Assembly (NCBI GenBank): GCA_017381365.1
Contig: JAFOCI010000015.1
Span: 52,134 to 116,133, forward strand
DNA length: 64,000 nucleotides
Source of the DNA: Treponema sp.
GTDB taxonomy: Bacteria; Spirochaetota; Spirochaetia; Treponematales; Treponemataceae
Reading direction: 5' to 3'
Shown here: in pieces, positions 9,005 through 18,203 of the stretch
How positions within the stretch are numbered: position 1 is the first letter of the stretch
How the letters are laid out: each line of letters begins with the position of its first letter
Notes under the pieces: model-generated
Databases searched by the model: none
The model's input: only the letters and a program-made list of their open reading frames with translations
What the model was told of the DNA's origin: nothing
Made by a program: the position numbers and the translations under genes

Positions 9005-9155
9005 CATGGCGGCACCCCTTCGGGGTCGGTGCTTCCGGGGTTCGCTAACGCTCTAAGTCCTCGGTCATCCGTAACCTTCGGTTACTACTTCCCTGCGGTC
9101 TTCGCCTGCGGCGCCCCTCCAGTACCTGCCGCATCCGCACCTTCAAAAATGAAAA
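9005..9155. repeat. GC-rich palindromic repeat region
   Basis: This stretch is rich in short palindromes: CACCCCTTCGGGGT, GTAACCTTCGGTTAC and CGCCTGCGGCG. It shares GGTCGGTGCTTC with 59379-59390 and carries CGCTAACGCTC, the complement of the motif at 6493 and 55031. Its composition is unlike neighbouring genes. It sits between convergent rpmB and the MBL-hydrolase gene. A short ORF across it looks spurious. Confidence 0.5.
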
Positions 9156-10115
9156 TCACAATTCCAGAACCTGTCCGTCAAAAGCCGGTCCCACAGAACC
9201 GCCCTCTTCTGTGATTTTCAAAAGGGCAGGAAAATCTTTCAGCTGCTCCTTTGCATAACTCCAGATTTCTTCATGAGTCATCAGATGACAGATGTGTATG
9301 AACCAGGTATGACGTGGCATCAGTTTTTCTGCCACATCCATAGCCTGCCGGAATCCAAAGTGAGTGGAATGAGGTTTTTCCCGCAATGCATCAATCACGC
9401 AATGTTCAATAATGCCGCCTGCTTTTTTTAATAACTCCAGGCTGCTTTCAGGAATAAAGCTGCAGTCAGTTAAATACGCAATGGAATGTATTTTTCCGTC
9501 CTGCTTTTTAACAGAAAAAATCCAGCCTGTTGTATCAAGTTCGCCATGCTTCATTGGAATTGGAGTGACAGTCATATCGCCAAATTCTTCCGGCTTTTTA
9601 TGTTCAATTTCTGCACAGTCCACAAGCCTCAGCTTTGGTTTTCCGCCGCCAATCTGCGTATTTTCTTTAAAAATGTAATCAAAGCGGCTTTTTACATCTC
9701 CAATCGTATTAAAATTTGCGTAAAGACAAATTCCTTTTCCTCCAGAAGCCTGAGCCAGCAGTTTAGGATCAATTCCTGCATTTTCAGGATTCTTTTTTAA
9801 CTCTTCAATCTTGTCACTTCCCAAAGTATGAGAAAAGATGCGGATGTCATCCAGTCCGTGCAGATGGTCCGCATGACTGTGGGTAAGAAGAACAGCATCA
9901 ACGGCCATGATTTCGTTTTTTATTGCCTGAATTCTGAATTCAGGACCAACATCCACCAGCAGATGGGAAACCGATTCGTCATCATTTTTATTTGTAACGT
10001 AGGCACTGCACCTTAACCGCTTATCGTGATCATCATTTGATGTGCATACTCTGCATTTACAGGCTATACATGGAATTCCATGACTGGTGCCAGTCCCCAA
10101 TAAAACCATCTTCAT
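9156..10115 (-). CDS. PhnP-like MBL-fold metallohydrolase
   Basis: The 319-aa product has a metallo-beta-lactamase fold with THSHADHLHG, giving metal ligands His79, His81, Asp83 and His84. A Cys cluster near the N-terminus (C16, C19, C21, C24 in CIACKCRVC) matches the structural zinc site of the PhnP phosphodiesterase family. Downstream HxG and HIC segments supply further ligands. Without a phn operon nearby, a general cyclic phosphate or phosphodiester hydrolase role is more likely than phosphonate catabolism. A TGAGGAA Shine-Dalgarno precedes the start. The gene diverges from pckG. Confidence 0.8.
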   Translation of the reverse strand: MKMVLLGTGTSHGIPCIACKCRVCTSNDDHDKRLRCSAYVTNKNDDESVSHLLVDVGPEFRIQAIKNEIMAVDAVLLTHSHADHLHGLDDIRIFSHTLGSDKIEELKKNPENAGIDPKLLAQASGGKGICLYANFNTIGDVKSRFDYIFKENTQIGGGKPKLRLVDCAEIEHKKPEEFGDMTVTPIPMKHGELDTTGWIFSVKKQDGKIHSIAYLTDCSFIPESSLELLKKAGGIIEHCVIDALREKPHSTHFGFRQAMDVAEKLMPRHTWFIHICHLMTHEEIWSYAKEQLKDFPALLKITEEGGSVGPAFDGQVLEL

Positions 10116-10241
10116 ATTTATTCCTCAATTTTTACATTATAATACTGTATCTTTTCATTGAATAGAAATAAAAATAATATTATTATTACAGTGATAAAGG
10201 TTGTTCAAAAAAATGACCTCTAAAATTTACAGGAGTTTTAA

Positions 10242-12083
10242 ATGACAGTAAATGACATTAAGAATGCCAAGATTAAGGCTTGGATTGAAGAATGTGTAAA
10301 GATGTGTGAACCAGACAACGTAGTTGTTTGTGACGGTTCAACAGCTGAATACGACCGCCTCACAAAGATTTGTGTAGATGCTGGTCTTGCAACACCATTG
10401 GCAAAGAAGCCACACAGCGTTTTGTTCCGCTCAGATCCATCTGACGTAGCACGCGTAGAAAAAAGAACTTTCATTGCTTCTAAAACACAGGAAGCTGCAG
10501 GTCCAACAAACAACTGGATTGATCCTGTAGAACTTAAGGCAACAATGAAGGGACTTTACAAAGGTTGTATGCACGGTCGTACAATGTATGTAATTCCTTT
10601 CTGTATGGGTCCACTTGGTTCACCAATCGCAAAATGTGGTATTGAACTTACAGACTCAGAATACGTAGTATTGAACATGGACATCATGACACGTGCCGGC
10701 GAAAAAGTTTGGCAGTACCTTGATGACAACTTCGTACCATGTCTCCACTCAGTTGGTAAACCATTGAACAATGGCGAAAAAGACAATGGTGTATGGGCTT
10801 GTGCTCCAGTTGAATCAAAATACATTTCACAGTTCCCAGAAGAACATCTTATATGGTCTTACGGTTCTGGATACGGCGGAAACGCTCTTCTCGGAAAGAA
10901 ATGTTTCGCTCTCCGCATTGCTTCAGTAATCGCTCACGAAGAAGGCTGGCTTGCTGAACACATGCTTATCCTTAAGCTCACAAACCCACAGGGTGAAGTA
11001 AAATACGTAACAGGTGCTTTCCCATCAGCTTGTGGTAAAACAAACCTCGCTATGTTGATTCCAACTATCCCAGGATGGAAGGTTGAAACAATTGGTGATG
11101 ATATCGCATGGATGAAATTCGGAAAAGACGGTCGTCTTTACGCTATCAACCCAGAAGCAGGTTTCTTCGGCGTAGCTCCAGGAACATCTGCTGAATCTAA
11201 CAAGAACGCACTTGTATCTGCAGAAAAGAACACAATCTTCACTAACTGTGCTCTTACAGAAGACGGCGATGTATGGTGGGAAGGTATCGGATACCCTGCA
11301 ACAGGCAAACTCGTTGACTGGAAAGGCAAGACTCGTGATGCTCTTCCAAAAGACAAATCACCAAAAGGTGAAGAATTCGCACATCCAAATGCTCGCTTCA
11401 CAGCTCCAGCTGGTCAGTGTCCATGTATCGCTCCAGAATGGGAAAATCCAGAAGGTGTTCCTATCTCTGCTATCCTCTTTGGTGGACGCCGCCCATCAAC
11501 TGTACCACTTGTACACCAGTCACGTAACTGGAACCACGGTGTATTCCTTGGTTCAATCGTAGGTTCAGAAATCACTGCTGCTTCTACAATCAACGCAGAC
11601 GAAGTTGGTAAGATCCGCCGTGACCCATTCGCTATCCTCCCATTCTGTGGATACAACATGGGTGACTACTTCCAGCACTGGGTAAACATTGGTGCTAAGG
11701 CAGATCAGGACAAACTTCCTAAGATCTTCTACGTTAACTGGTTCCGCAAGGACGAAAACAACGCAGAACTCCCAGGCGGATTCATGTGGCCAGGTTACGG
11801 TGATAACAGCCGTGTACTCGCCTGGATCTTCGACCGCTGTAACGGTGTTGATAACGCTGTTGAAACAGCTATCGGTTACATGCCAAAAGAAGGCGCAATC
11901 AATACAGAAGGTCTTCCAGAATACTACAAGAAGACACTTCCACAGATCCTCACAGTTGATACAGAAGGCTGGTTGAAGGAATGTAAGGATATCCGTGAAA
12001 ACCACTATCCTAAGTTCGGTTCACACCTTCCAAAAGAATTGTCAGCTTGTTTGGATGACCTGGAAGCCAGACTTAAGAAATAA
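10242..12083 (+). CDS. pckG: Phosphoenolpyruvate carboxykinase (GTP)
   Basis: The 613-aa product matches the GTP-dependent PEPCK family in length and motifs: FPSACGKTN nucleotide loop (260-268), the substrate-binding [15 protein letters not shown] segment (207-221), and [12 protein letters not shown]. It interconverts oxaloacetate + GTP and PEP + CO2 + GDP. In fermentative treponemes this enzyme can run in the CO2-fixing direction toward C4 acids such as succinate. Codon choice looks like that of a highly expressed gene (strong preference for a few codons compared with neighbours). The start has an AGGAG ribosome binding site. A MITE-like palindrome downstream probably serves as terminator. 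Confidence 0.97.
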   Translation: MTVNDIKNAKIKAWIEECVKMCEPDNVVVCDGSTAEYDRLTKICVDAGLATPLAKKPHSVLFRSDPSDVARVEKRTFIASKTQEAAGPTNNWIDPVELKATMKGLYKGCMHGRTMYVIPFCMGPLGSPIAKCGIELTDSEYVVLNMDIMTRAGEKVWQYLDDNFVPCLHSVGKPLNNGEKDNGVWACAPVESKYISQFPEEHLIWSYGSGYGGNALLGKKCFALRIASVIAHEEGWLAEHMLILKLTNPQGEVKYVTGAFPSACGKTNLAMLIPTIPGWKVETIGDDIAWMKFGKDGRLYAINPEAGFFGVAPGTSAESNKNALVSAEKNTIFTNCALTEDGDVWWEGIGYPATGKLVDWKGKTRDALPKDKSPKGEEFAHPNARFTAPAGQCPCIAPEWENPEGVPISAILFGGRRPSTVPLVHQSRNWNHGVFLGSIVGSEITAASTINADEVGKIRRDPFAILPFCGYNMGDYFQHWVNIGAKADQDKLPKIFYVNWFRKDENNAELPGGFMWPGYGDNSRVLAWIFDRCNGVDNAVETAIGYMPKEGAINTEGLPEYYKKTLPQILTVDTEGWLKECKDIRENHYPKFGSHLPKELSACLDDLEARLKK

Positions 12084-12110
12084 ATTATTTCCAATAGCTG
12101 AATAAGAAAA

Positions 12111-12229
12111 GGGGCTGTCCAATAAGTTTGCATTACGGTGGTTGAGCTTGTCGAAACCACCACATTGAGTGTAGCAGTCATTTCGACGAGCTCAATGAGC
12201 GCTACACTCATTACTTTTGGGACAGCCCC
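12111..12229. repeat. MITE-like palindromic element, copy A
   Basis: The 119-bp element has 10-bp terminal inverted repeats, GGGGCTGTCC and GGACAGCCCC. The inside holds two palindromes, GGTGGTTGAGCTTGTCGAAACCACC and a TAGCAGTCATTTCGACGAGCTCAATGAGCGCTA-type arm. AAAA before and TTTT after the ends make the whole a potential bidirectional terminator between convergent pckG and the GGDEF gene. Other copies are at 18062, 30196 and 39928. No ORF is present. Confidence 0.8.
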
Positions 12230-12239
12230 TTTTCTATTC

Positions 12240-15200
12240 CTATTCATCCTTCAGTTCTTCGACTTCATTCCAGATTACAACGCTACCCTTCTTGTGCTGC
12301 TTTGCGTAATACAAAGCCTGATCAGCTCGTGTCATGGTTTCATCCAGATCAGAAGTATCTTCGTTATCTGCATTTGAACAAATTCCCATACTGAAATCAA
12401 TGTATTTTTCTCTAGGAATAAAAATTTCTTTTTCAAAATGACGTTCCAGGCAAGGAATAAAATATTGTTCCTGTTCAAGTCCTTCTTTTAGACGTTCCGC
12501 CGCTCGCCTTGCTTCCTCGCAGCTTGTGTTTGGAAGCATAACAACAAATTCATCTCCACCAAATCGAGCAACAAAATCAACACGGCGATAAATTCGCTTC
12601 AATAGTCTTGCAAAACAAGAAATAAGAAGATCTCCAGCCTCATGTCCAAACGTATCATTATAATACTTAAAATTATCCAGATCCAAAAAAGAAATTGCTT
12701 CTCTCATGTAGAGATGCTTTTTCTTTTCGTAGCGCCGGATAAGTTCACTTTCCATGCTAAGATGCTCCTGAAGAGCCCGTCGATTATTAAGAGAAGATAA
12801 TTGGTCAGTTACAGAAATTTGCGAAAGATATTCGTTCTGCTTTAACATAATAAACTGAGCCTGAATATTTGACGCAGCTACATGCAGAATATTTTTTTCT
12901 TCTGAACTTAATTCATTTTTCTTCTGAATAAAGATTATGATTCCACCGATATAATCGAATTTTGAAAGGTTGATCATAGCACAAATATAATCATTAGAAA
13001 AATCAATAAAATTTACCAGTTGTTTTTGCCTTGCAACCTTATGCCACAAATCTTCGGCAGGCTCTTCAAACTGAACTCTTAGAAGGCTTCTGTCGATTAT
13101 CCATTCACCCTGACATTTTTGTCCTAAATAAATGGCATCTGCCATAGTATAATCAAAAAGTGCCTGTGCAATATTGCCAGAAAACTTTACATCAGCTGTT
13201 GTAGTCGCACTTGTGCTTACAAGTCTGTTTAAGAACTGGGAATCTCGTAATCTCTTATGCAGCTTATTTATAAGCTTTTCTTTTTCAGCTTTTTCTTCAA
13301 GTAATTCAAGAGAAATATTTAATGGCGCAAATCTTAAAATATTGCGGGAATAGTCCTCCAGCTCAATTACATCCCGTCCTAACGTATAATGAACAAGATC
13401 TTTTTCCTTTGCTATTTTATATCCGTCATTAAAATATTTTTTAGCTTCTGCCTCAAAATTATTTTTCAAAAGACAAAGAGCAAATTCATAAATCATAAAA
13501 ACAAGCTGATGCTCTTGATTTATTTTTTCATTCAGAAAATTCTGAATTCCTTCGTCCATCACCTGCATGGCAACATCAGATTTTCCATCATCCAGTTCAA
13601 TACAGGCAGAAAGAAAAGTTCCTATGTACTTTTCTATAACGCCAATTTTTTTTCCGTTATTATGCACATTATACAAATTCATCTTTGCACGATTTATTTC
13701 GCCTTTATAATAATCCACTGCAGCAACATAGACTGCAATATCATTGTATTCCGGCAAAAATGAATTTCCAGAAAGATTTGCAATATCAAAAATTGTAAAA
13801 AGATTCAATATTGTTCTAAAAATTTTGCTGGCTATATCAAAATTCTTTGCATAAAAACAAGTACGAGCCAGATTATTCAATGTAATTACTATTTCCGGAT
13901 AATCATGCGTCTCCAGAAGATTTTGAATCGTATTATTTATCAGGTCATAAGAAATCTGATACTTAGAATCCAATAAATTATTATAAGCCAGGCCGTTTGT
14001 TATTTTTGTTATTGAAACACTTTCTCCTAATTCCTTTCTTAAGTGCAGACAGTTTTCATACCAGAAAAGAGCTTCATTCTTTTTGCCTTCATGGGTCATA
14101 ATAATTCCCATCCAATGACAAGCTGTGGAAAGAGCAAATTTATTATCCAGTTTTTCAGCTTCCTGTCTGGCCATTTCTATTTGACCAATCATCTTAGGAC
14201 GCAAATCACTATCATAAATAACATCACGAGGTATTGTTAAAATCGTATGGATTTTATTGTTTACAAAACCTTCTCTATCAAGCAATTTTATTGCTTCAAA
14301 ATATTTCTTAACGGAACATTCTGAATCCAAACATTCAGAAAGATTGTAATTTAATGTTTCTAAAAGAGCATAAATGGAAGAATTGTTTTTTTCTTTTGCA
14401 ATTATTAAAGCTCGATTTACATGTTTTAATGCAACAGATTTTATGTTTTTTAGAAGCTCAACCTTTGCCATCAAATAAAGTGTATAACAAGTTAATTCAT
14501 CATCAAGAACATTTTCAATCACTTTATTGAAATACAGACTTGCATTATCAGTATCGTTTGAAAACAAAGAAATTATGCCCATTTCAAAATTGATTTTTCT
14601 AATATCATTTATTTCAAAATCACATAAAAGCTGATTTTCATCTATTTCGTTTACAAGCTTTAAAGCTTGCTCCAGATCAAAAAACAATCTATATGAACGT
14701 AGAATTTCCCGCAGAAATTCCGGCGAATACTTTTTTGGCACATCAGCTTTTTTAGGTACATTTTCGCTTATTTCAAATGAATTAATCGAATAATAATTAT
14801 TGTAACCAGATATGCAGTTAATAAAATTTCTAACTGACAAAGAATAATTATCCAGCTCCATGCTATTAAAACAGAAAACAAATTTTCCCGGACACTGATT
14901 TTCATTCAGACAATGAAGTATTCTAAAAGCATCTTCGCCCATTAACTGGGCATTTAAAACAACAACTTTGCCAGAAAATTTTTCATTCAGCAATTTTATT
15001 ATAGATTCTCTAATTCTGGATTTTTCATAATCTAATTCTTCAAAAACTACAGGCTCTTTTCTTTCTTCAACAACACAACCATTGAAATAAGATGAAAAAA
15101 AATCATAGTGCAGTTTGTAAACATGCTTCTTTATATCAGCTTCTGATACATCTGTGGATTTTATCACATCAAGAAATGGGGCTAAAGGAGCAATTTTTTC

Positions 15201-15347
15201 CTTTAAATCTAACAATAATTCATCTGGTTTTACAAAACTCTTATATGTATCAATTAAATTTTCAGAAAGAGAAAAATACATAATGTGTTCATTATCATTT
15301 TCAAAAAAAGACTTTGAAATCGATTTTAAAAGTTCTATAGAATCCAT
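12240..15347 (-). CDS. TPR - GAF-like - GGDEF protein (probable diguanylate cyclase)
   Basis: The 1035-aa product has a long N-terminal region of about 200 residues that I do not recognise, then many helical TPR-like repeats (about 210-690), a GAF-like segment (about 730-860), a short coiled coil and a C-terminal GGDEF domain. The active-site loop is FGGDEF (GGDEF at 930-934). RRVD ends 5 residues before it, in the position of the inhibitory I-site. It should make cyclic-di-GMP from two GTP. No transmembrane segment is apparent, so it is predicted to be cytoplasmic and to sense a partner through TPR/GAF. A TAGAAT ends 7 nt before the ATG, with no Shine-Dalgarno. Confidence 0.85.
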   Translation of the reverse strand: MDSIELLKSISKSFFENDNEHIMYFSLSENLIDTYKSFVKPDELLLDLKEKIAPLAPFLDVIKSTDVSEADIKKHVYKLHYDFFSSYFNGCVVEERKEPVVFEELDYEKSRIRESIIKLLNEKFSGKVVVLNAQLMGEDAFRILHCLNENQCPGKFVFCFNSMELDNYSLSVRNFINCISGYNNYYSINSFEISENVPKKADVPKKYSPEFLREILRSYRLFFDLEQALKLVNEIDENQLLCDFEINDIRKINFEMGIISLFSNDTDNASLYFNKVIENVLDDELTCYTLYLMAKVELLKNIKSVALKHVNRALIIAKEKNNSSIYALLETLNYNLSECLDSECSVKKYFEAIKLLDREGFVNNKIHTILTIPRDVIYDSDLRPKMIGQIEMARQEAEKLDNKFALSTACHWMGIIMTHEGKKNEALFWYENCLHLRKELGESVSITKITNGLAYNNLLDSKYQISYDLINNTIQNLLETHDYPEIVITLNNLARTCFYAKNFDIASKIFRTILNLFTIFDIANLSGNSFLPEYNDIAVYVAAVDYYKGEINRAKMNLYNVHNNGKKIGVIEKYIGTFLSACIELDDGKSDVAMQVMDEGIQNFLNEKINQEHQLVFMIYEFALCLLKNNFEAEAKKYFNDGYKIAKEKDLVHYTLGRDVIELEDYSRNILRFAPLNISLELLEEKAEKEKLINKLHKRLRDSQFLNRLVSTSATTTADVKFSGNIAQALFDYTMADAIYLGQKCQGEWIIDRSLLRVQFEEPAEDLWHKVARQKQLVNFIDFSNDYICAMINLSKFDYIGGIIIFIQKKNELSSEEKNILHVAASNIQAQFIMLKQNEYLSQISVTDQLSSLNNRRALQEHLSMESELIRRYEKKKHLYMREAISFLDLDNFKYYNDTFGHEAGDLLISCFARLLKRIYRRVDFVARFGGDEFVVMLPNTSCEEARRAAERLKEGLEQEQYFIPCLERHFEKEIFIPREKYIDFSMGICSNADNEDTSDLDETMTRADQALYYAKQHKKGSVVIWNEVEELKDE

Positions 15348-15354
15348 ATTATTT

Positions 15355-15360
15355 ATTCTA
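15355..15360 (-). promoter_or_regulatory. -10 element of the GGDEF gene, 7 nt before ATG
   Basis: TAGAAT on the minus strand, with TTGAAG 16 nt further upstream. The spacing to the ATG implies a leaderless transcript. Confidence 0.5.
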
Positions 15361-15447
15361 TCATAAAAAACAAAATCTTCAATTTTTTTTATAATTAAGC
15401 CTAACCTTTTGCATTAGCAAATTAAAGAATTTAGATTTACTTTATGA

Positions 15448-15453
15448 TATAAT
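15448..15453 (+). promoter_or_regulatory. -10 element of the histidine phosphatase gene, 6 nt before ATG
   Basis: Consensus TATAAT ends 6 nt before the ATG at 15460. There is no ribosome binding site and no clear -35. Confidence 0.5.
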
Positions 15454-15459
15454 GTCATT

Positions 15460-16212
15460 ATGAAAAAAATATTATTACTTTTAACTTTAATCTCACTCTC
15501 TGTTTCTTTTTTTGCAGAAACAAAAACATTTTACATTACCCGCCATGGACAAAGAGGTGATCCAAAATATCAGAAGAAGTTTAAGTATTGCGATGAAGAT
15601 GCGTTAATGCCAAAAGGCGAAGAACAGGCAAAGCGTCTTGGACAATATCTTAATCAGCAAGGATTCCACGGAACAATTTATGTTTCTCCATATTACCGCA
15701 CTTTGCAGACGGCAACATTTGCTGCAAGTCAGCTTCCAGATTTACCAATGATTCTTGAACCAAGAATTCAGGAAGTTGCCGGAGTAAAAGACAACAGTGG
15801 AAAAGTAAGATACATAAAAAAATGCATCACAAAAAAGGAAATCCGCACAAATTTCCCAAAAATAAAGATTCCAGGAAGCTTTAAATTTCCCTGGCGAATT
15901 GAAAACGAAAAAGAATCGCAGCTTGACCAACGGGTTGGAAACATGATTGATGACCTTTTGAAAAATTCAGATGGAGATGTATTCATTGTAGGTCATGGTG
16001 GTGTAATGGCTGGCGTTGTGCGTGAAATGAATAAGCGCGGCGCAGATTTTCCTCGTACAAAAGTTTACAACTGCTGTTTATACAAATTTGTTTTTGACAT
16101 TGAGTCTGGAAGAGTCATAGAAAGTTCAGATGAAACACTAAACTATTTGCCAGATGAACTGATTACCGATAATCTTGCATACATGCTGCTTTATCCAAAA
16201 CGCGAAAAATAA
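15460..16212 (+). CDS. Secreted histidine phosphatase (phosphoglycerate mutase-like)
   Basis: The 250-aa product has a signal peptide (about residues 1-19, cleavage near FFAE) and then the histidine phosphatase signature ITRHGQRGD, with catalytic His29 in the RHG motif. The second catalytic His is His179 in VGHGGVMAG. Arg80 in SPYYRTLQTA is the usual phosphate-pocket Arg. Export suggests a periplasmic phosphatase or phytase-like role rather than glycolytic mutase. It stands between two unrelated genes; the following HTH-aldolase gene has its own promoter and operators. Confidence 0.8.
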   Translation: MKKILLLLTLISLSVSFFAETKTFYITRHGQRGDPKYQKKFKYCDEDALMPKGEEQAKRLGQYLNQQGFHGTIYVSPYYRTLQTATFAASQLPDLPMILEPRIQEVAGVKDNSGKVRYIKKCITKKEIRTNFPKIKIPGSFKFPWRIENEKESQLDQRVGNMIDDLLKNSDGDVFIVGHGGVMAGVVREMNKRGADFPRTKVYNCCLYKFVFDIESGRVIESSDETLNYLPDELITDNLAYMLLYPKREK

Positions 16213-16234
16213 ACTGCATTTATAAATATTTTTC

Positions 16235-16307
16235 TTGTTTACTTTTCACAATTCTTATTGACTTCAAAAGTAAACAATGTTAAATTATAAACAGCAAAAG
16301 TAAACAA
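16235..16307 (+). promoter_or_regulatory. Operator-like triple repeat around the HTH-aldolase promoter
   Basis: The 12-mer TTGTTTACTTTT (16235-16246) recurs as its exact complement AAAAGTAAACAA at 16266-16277 and 16296-16307. A -35-like TTGACT lies at 16258-16263, and a weak -10-like TAAATT at 16281-16286 gives 17-nt spacing. One site would therefore lie in the spacer and one just after the start of transcription. Since the gene encodes a TetR-type HTH, autoregulation through these sites is a plausible inference. Confidence 0.65.
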
Positions 16308-16330
16308 AAAAAAACACAAGGAGATTCATC

Positions 16331-17545
16331 TTGCGAAAACCTAACACTGCACTTCTAGAACAGATAAAAGCAGCTGCTATGGAGCTTTTAAGAGAAAAAG
16401 AACCTTCTGAAATTGGTATGCGTGATATTGCGGCAAAATGTGGAATTACAGCCGCAAACATTTATCACTATTACAAAAATAAAGACGATTTGTTTGCGGA
16501 TATTACCACAACAGATAAATCTGCCGATAATAACGATAATAATTCTGTAAACAATCGAAAGAGGTATGAAATGAAAGACATCAAAGAAATGATGAACTAC
16601 CGCGCTGACATCAAAGTTGTTGACGCTACACTCCGCGATGGAGGTCTTGTAAACGAATTCTATTTTGCAGATGATTTTGCAAAGGCACTTTACGAAGCAA
16701 ACGCTAAAGCCGGCGTTGATTACATGGAATTTGGTTACAAAGCAGACAAAACAATGTTTGATGTAAACAAGTTCGGTCCATCAAAATTCTGTGATGATGA
16801 TTATATTCGCAGCGTTGTAGGCGATGGCGAAAGAAAAGTAAAGGTTGCTGTAATGGCAGATGTTGGCCGCTGTAACTACAAGGAAGATATTCATGACCGT
16901 TCTGAAGCACCAATTGATTTGGTTCGAGTTGCAACATATCTTCATCAGATGCCAACTGCTATCGACATGATTGAAGATGCTCATAAAAAGGGCTACGAAA
17001 CTTCTTGTAACATCATGGCTCTTTCAACTGGTCAGGAAAACGACATTAAAGCAGCTCTTGATATGGCAGGTCGCTCTCCAGTAGATGTAATTTACATCGT
17101 AGACAGCTACGGTTCAATCTATCCGGAAGAAATGGCTCGTGTTTGCGATATGTTCGGTGAATTTGCTGCAAAATACAACAAGAAGCTTGGTATTCATGCT
17201 CATGACAACCAGAAGCTTGCTTTTGCAAACACTATTGAATGTGCTGGTGATGGTGTAGATTTCCTTGATGCAACATATCTTTCTATGGGTCGTGGTGCAG
17301 GTAACTGTGCTATGGAACTTCTTCTTGGATTCCTTAAAAATCCTAAATACAATACTTTCCCTGTACTTGAATTTATTGAAAAGCACATGATGCCTATGAA
17401 GGAAAAAGGTATTGTCTGGGGTTACGATCTTCAGTACCTTTTGACTGGTCAGTTCAACCAGCACCCACGTACTGCAATTGCTTACACACAGAATAAGCGC
17501 AAAGATATTACAGAATACTTTAAGGAATTGACTTCGCAGGAATAG
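16331..17545 (+). CDS. TetR-type HTH fused to an HMGL-like aldolase
   Basis: The 404-aa product starts at TTG with a strong AAGGAG ribosome binding site 7-8 nt upstream. Residues 5-57 form a TetR_N domain (MRDIAAKCGITAANIYHYYK is the recognition part). An Asn/Asp-rich linker (58-80) joins it to an aldolase domain of the HMG-CoA lyase / 4-hydroxy-2-oxovalerate aldolase superfamily: VDATLRDGG with Arg102-Asp103, metal-binding HAHDN with His289 and His291, and YIVDSYGS near 255. The usual TetR ligand-binding domain is absent. An internal ATG at 16571 (residue 81) has its own AAAGAGG ribosome binding site, so a free aldolase may also be made. Substrate unknown. Confidence 0.8.
   Translation: MRKPNTALLEQIKAAAMELLREKEPSEIGMRDIAAKCGITAANIYHYYKNKDDLFADITTTDKSADNNDNNSVNNRKRYEMKDIKEMMNYRADIKVVDATLRDGGLVNEFYFADDFAKALYEANAKAGVDYMEFGYKADKTMFDVNKFGPSKFCDDDYIRSVVGDGERKVKVAVMADVGRCNYKEDIHDRSEAPIDLVRVATYLHQMPTAIDMIEDAHKKGYETSCNIMALSTGQENDIKAALDMAGRSPVDVIYIVDSYGSIYPEEMARVCDMFGEFAAKYNKKLGIHAHDNQKLAFANTIECAGDGVDFLDATYLSMGRGAGNCAMELLLGFLKNPKYNTFPVLEFIEKHMMPMKEKGIVWGYDLQYLLTGQFNQHPRTAIAYTQNKRKDITEYFKELTSQE
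16571..17545 (+). other. Possible internally started aldolase product
   Basis: ATG at 16571-16573 in the same frame, with AAAGAGG 6-7 nt upstream. The product (324 aa) would begin at MKDIKEMMNY, the usual beginning for stand-alone aldolases of this type. This overlaps the fusion gene and is an alternative or second translation product. Confidence 0.55.
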
Positions 17546-17548
17546 GTC

Positions 17549-18064
17549 GCAGAATTGCCATCCGTGGCAATTCTGCTCAGCGAGTTTTGCTTTGCAAAAC
17601 TCGAATGATGATTTCGCATTCTTCTGGCGCGGCGTCCTTGCCGCTAGAGAAGAATTTTCTGCTAAACCGGCACTTTGCCATCAGTGGCAATTCTGCTTAG
17701 CGAGTTTTGCTTTGCAAAACTCGTAAGACAATTTCGCATTCTTCCGGCGCGGCGTCCTTGCCGCTAGAGAAGAATTTTCTGCTAAACCGGTACTTTGCCA
17801 TCCGTGGCAATTCTGCTTAGCAAGTTTTGCTTTGCAAAACTCGTAAGACAATTTTCCATTCTTCTGGCGCGGCGTCCTTGCCGCTAGAGAAGAATTTTCT
17901 GCTAAACCAGCACTTTGCCATCCATGGCAATTCTGCTTAGCGAGGTTTGCTTTGCAAAACTCCAATGACGATTTCCCATTCTTCTGGCGCGGCGTCCTTG
18001 CCGCTAGAGAAGAATTTTCTGCTAAACCGGCACTTTGCCATCCATGGCAATTCTGCTTAGCGAG
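17549..18064. repeat. Tandem array of 120-bp direct repeats
   Basis: The TTGCCATC...TGGCAATTC segment recurs at 17555, 17675, 17795, 17915 and 18035, an exact 120-bp period. There are four full units and a partial fifth, with few substitutions. Each unit contains three potential hairpins: AATTGCCA/TGGCAATT, CGAGTTTTGC/GCAAAACTCG, and ATTCTTCT...AGAAGAAT enclosing GCGGC/GCCGC. The array directly follows the aldolase stop codon and runs into MITE copy B. Because 120 is a multiple of three, an open frame persists on the minus strand; I do not consider it a gene. Confidence 0.9.
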
Positions 18065-18203
18065 GTTGTCCAATAAGTTTGCATTACGGTGGTTGAGTCT
18101 ATCGAAACCACCACATTTAGTGTAGCAGTCATTTCGACGAGTGGTTCCTGAGCCTGTCGAAGGGCTCAATGAGCGCTACACTTATTACTTTTGGGACAGC
18201 CCC
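18062..18203. repeat. MITE-like palindromic element, copy B
   Basis: The right end is GGACAGCCCC (18194-18203); the left end is altered (GAGGTTGTCC). The interior matches copy A but has an extra segment, GGTTCCTGAGCCTGTCGAAGGGCTCA. The left side abuts the 120-bp tandem array and the right side abuts the half-copy of the repeat from position 1. It lies between convergent genes. Confidence 0.75.

Noticed and set aside
9029..9214. 61-aa plus-strand ORF in the GC-rich repeat
   Set aside because: It consists of palindromic repeat sequence and overlaps the end of the MBL-hydrolase gene; no ribosome binding site.
12111..12229. Insertion sequence at MITE copy A
   Set aside because: The element is only 119 bp with no transposase ORF, and no target-site duplication longer than the poly-A/T flanks could be identified.
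17549..18064. CRISPR array
   Set aside because: Units are 120 bp and nearly identical over their full length. There is no short repeat/variable spacer pattern and no cas gene nearby.
17681..18169. 162-aa minus-strand ORF across the 120-bp tandem array
   Set aside because: Its 40-residue internal period follows directly from the 120-bp repeats, which are a multiple of three. It has no ribosome binding site and continues into the MITE sequence.
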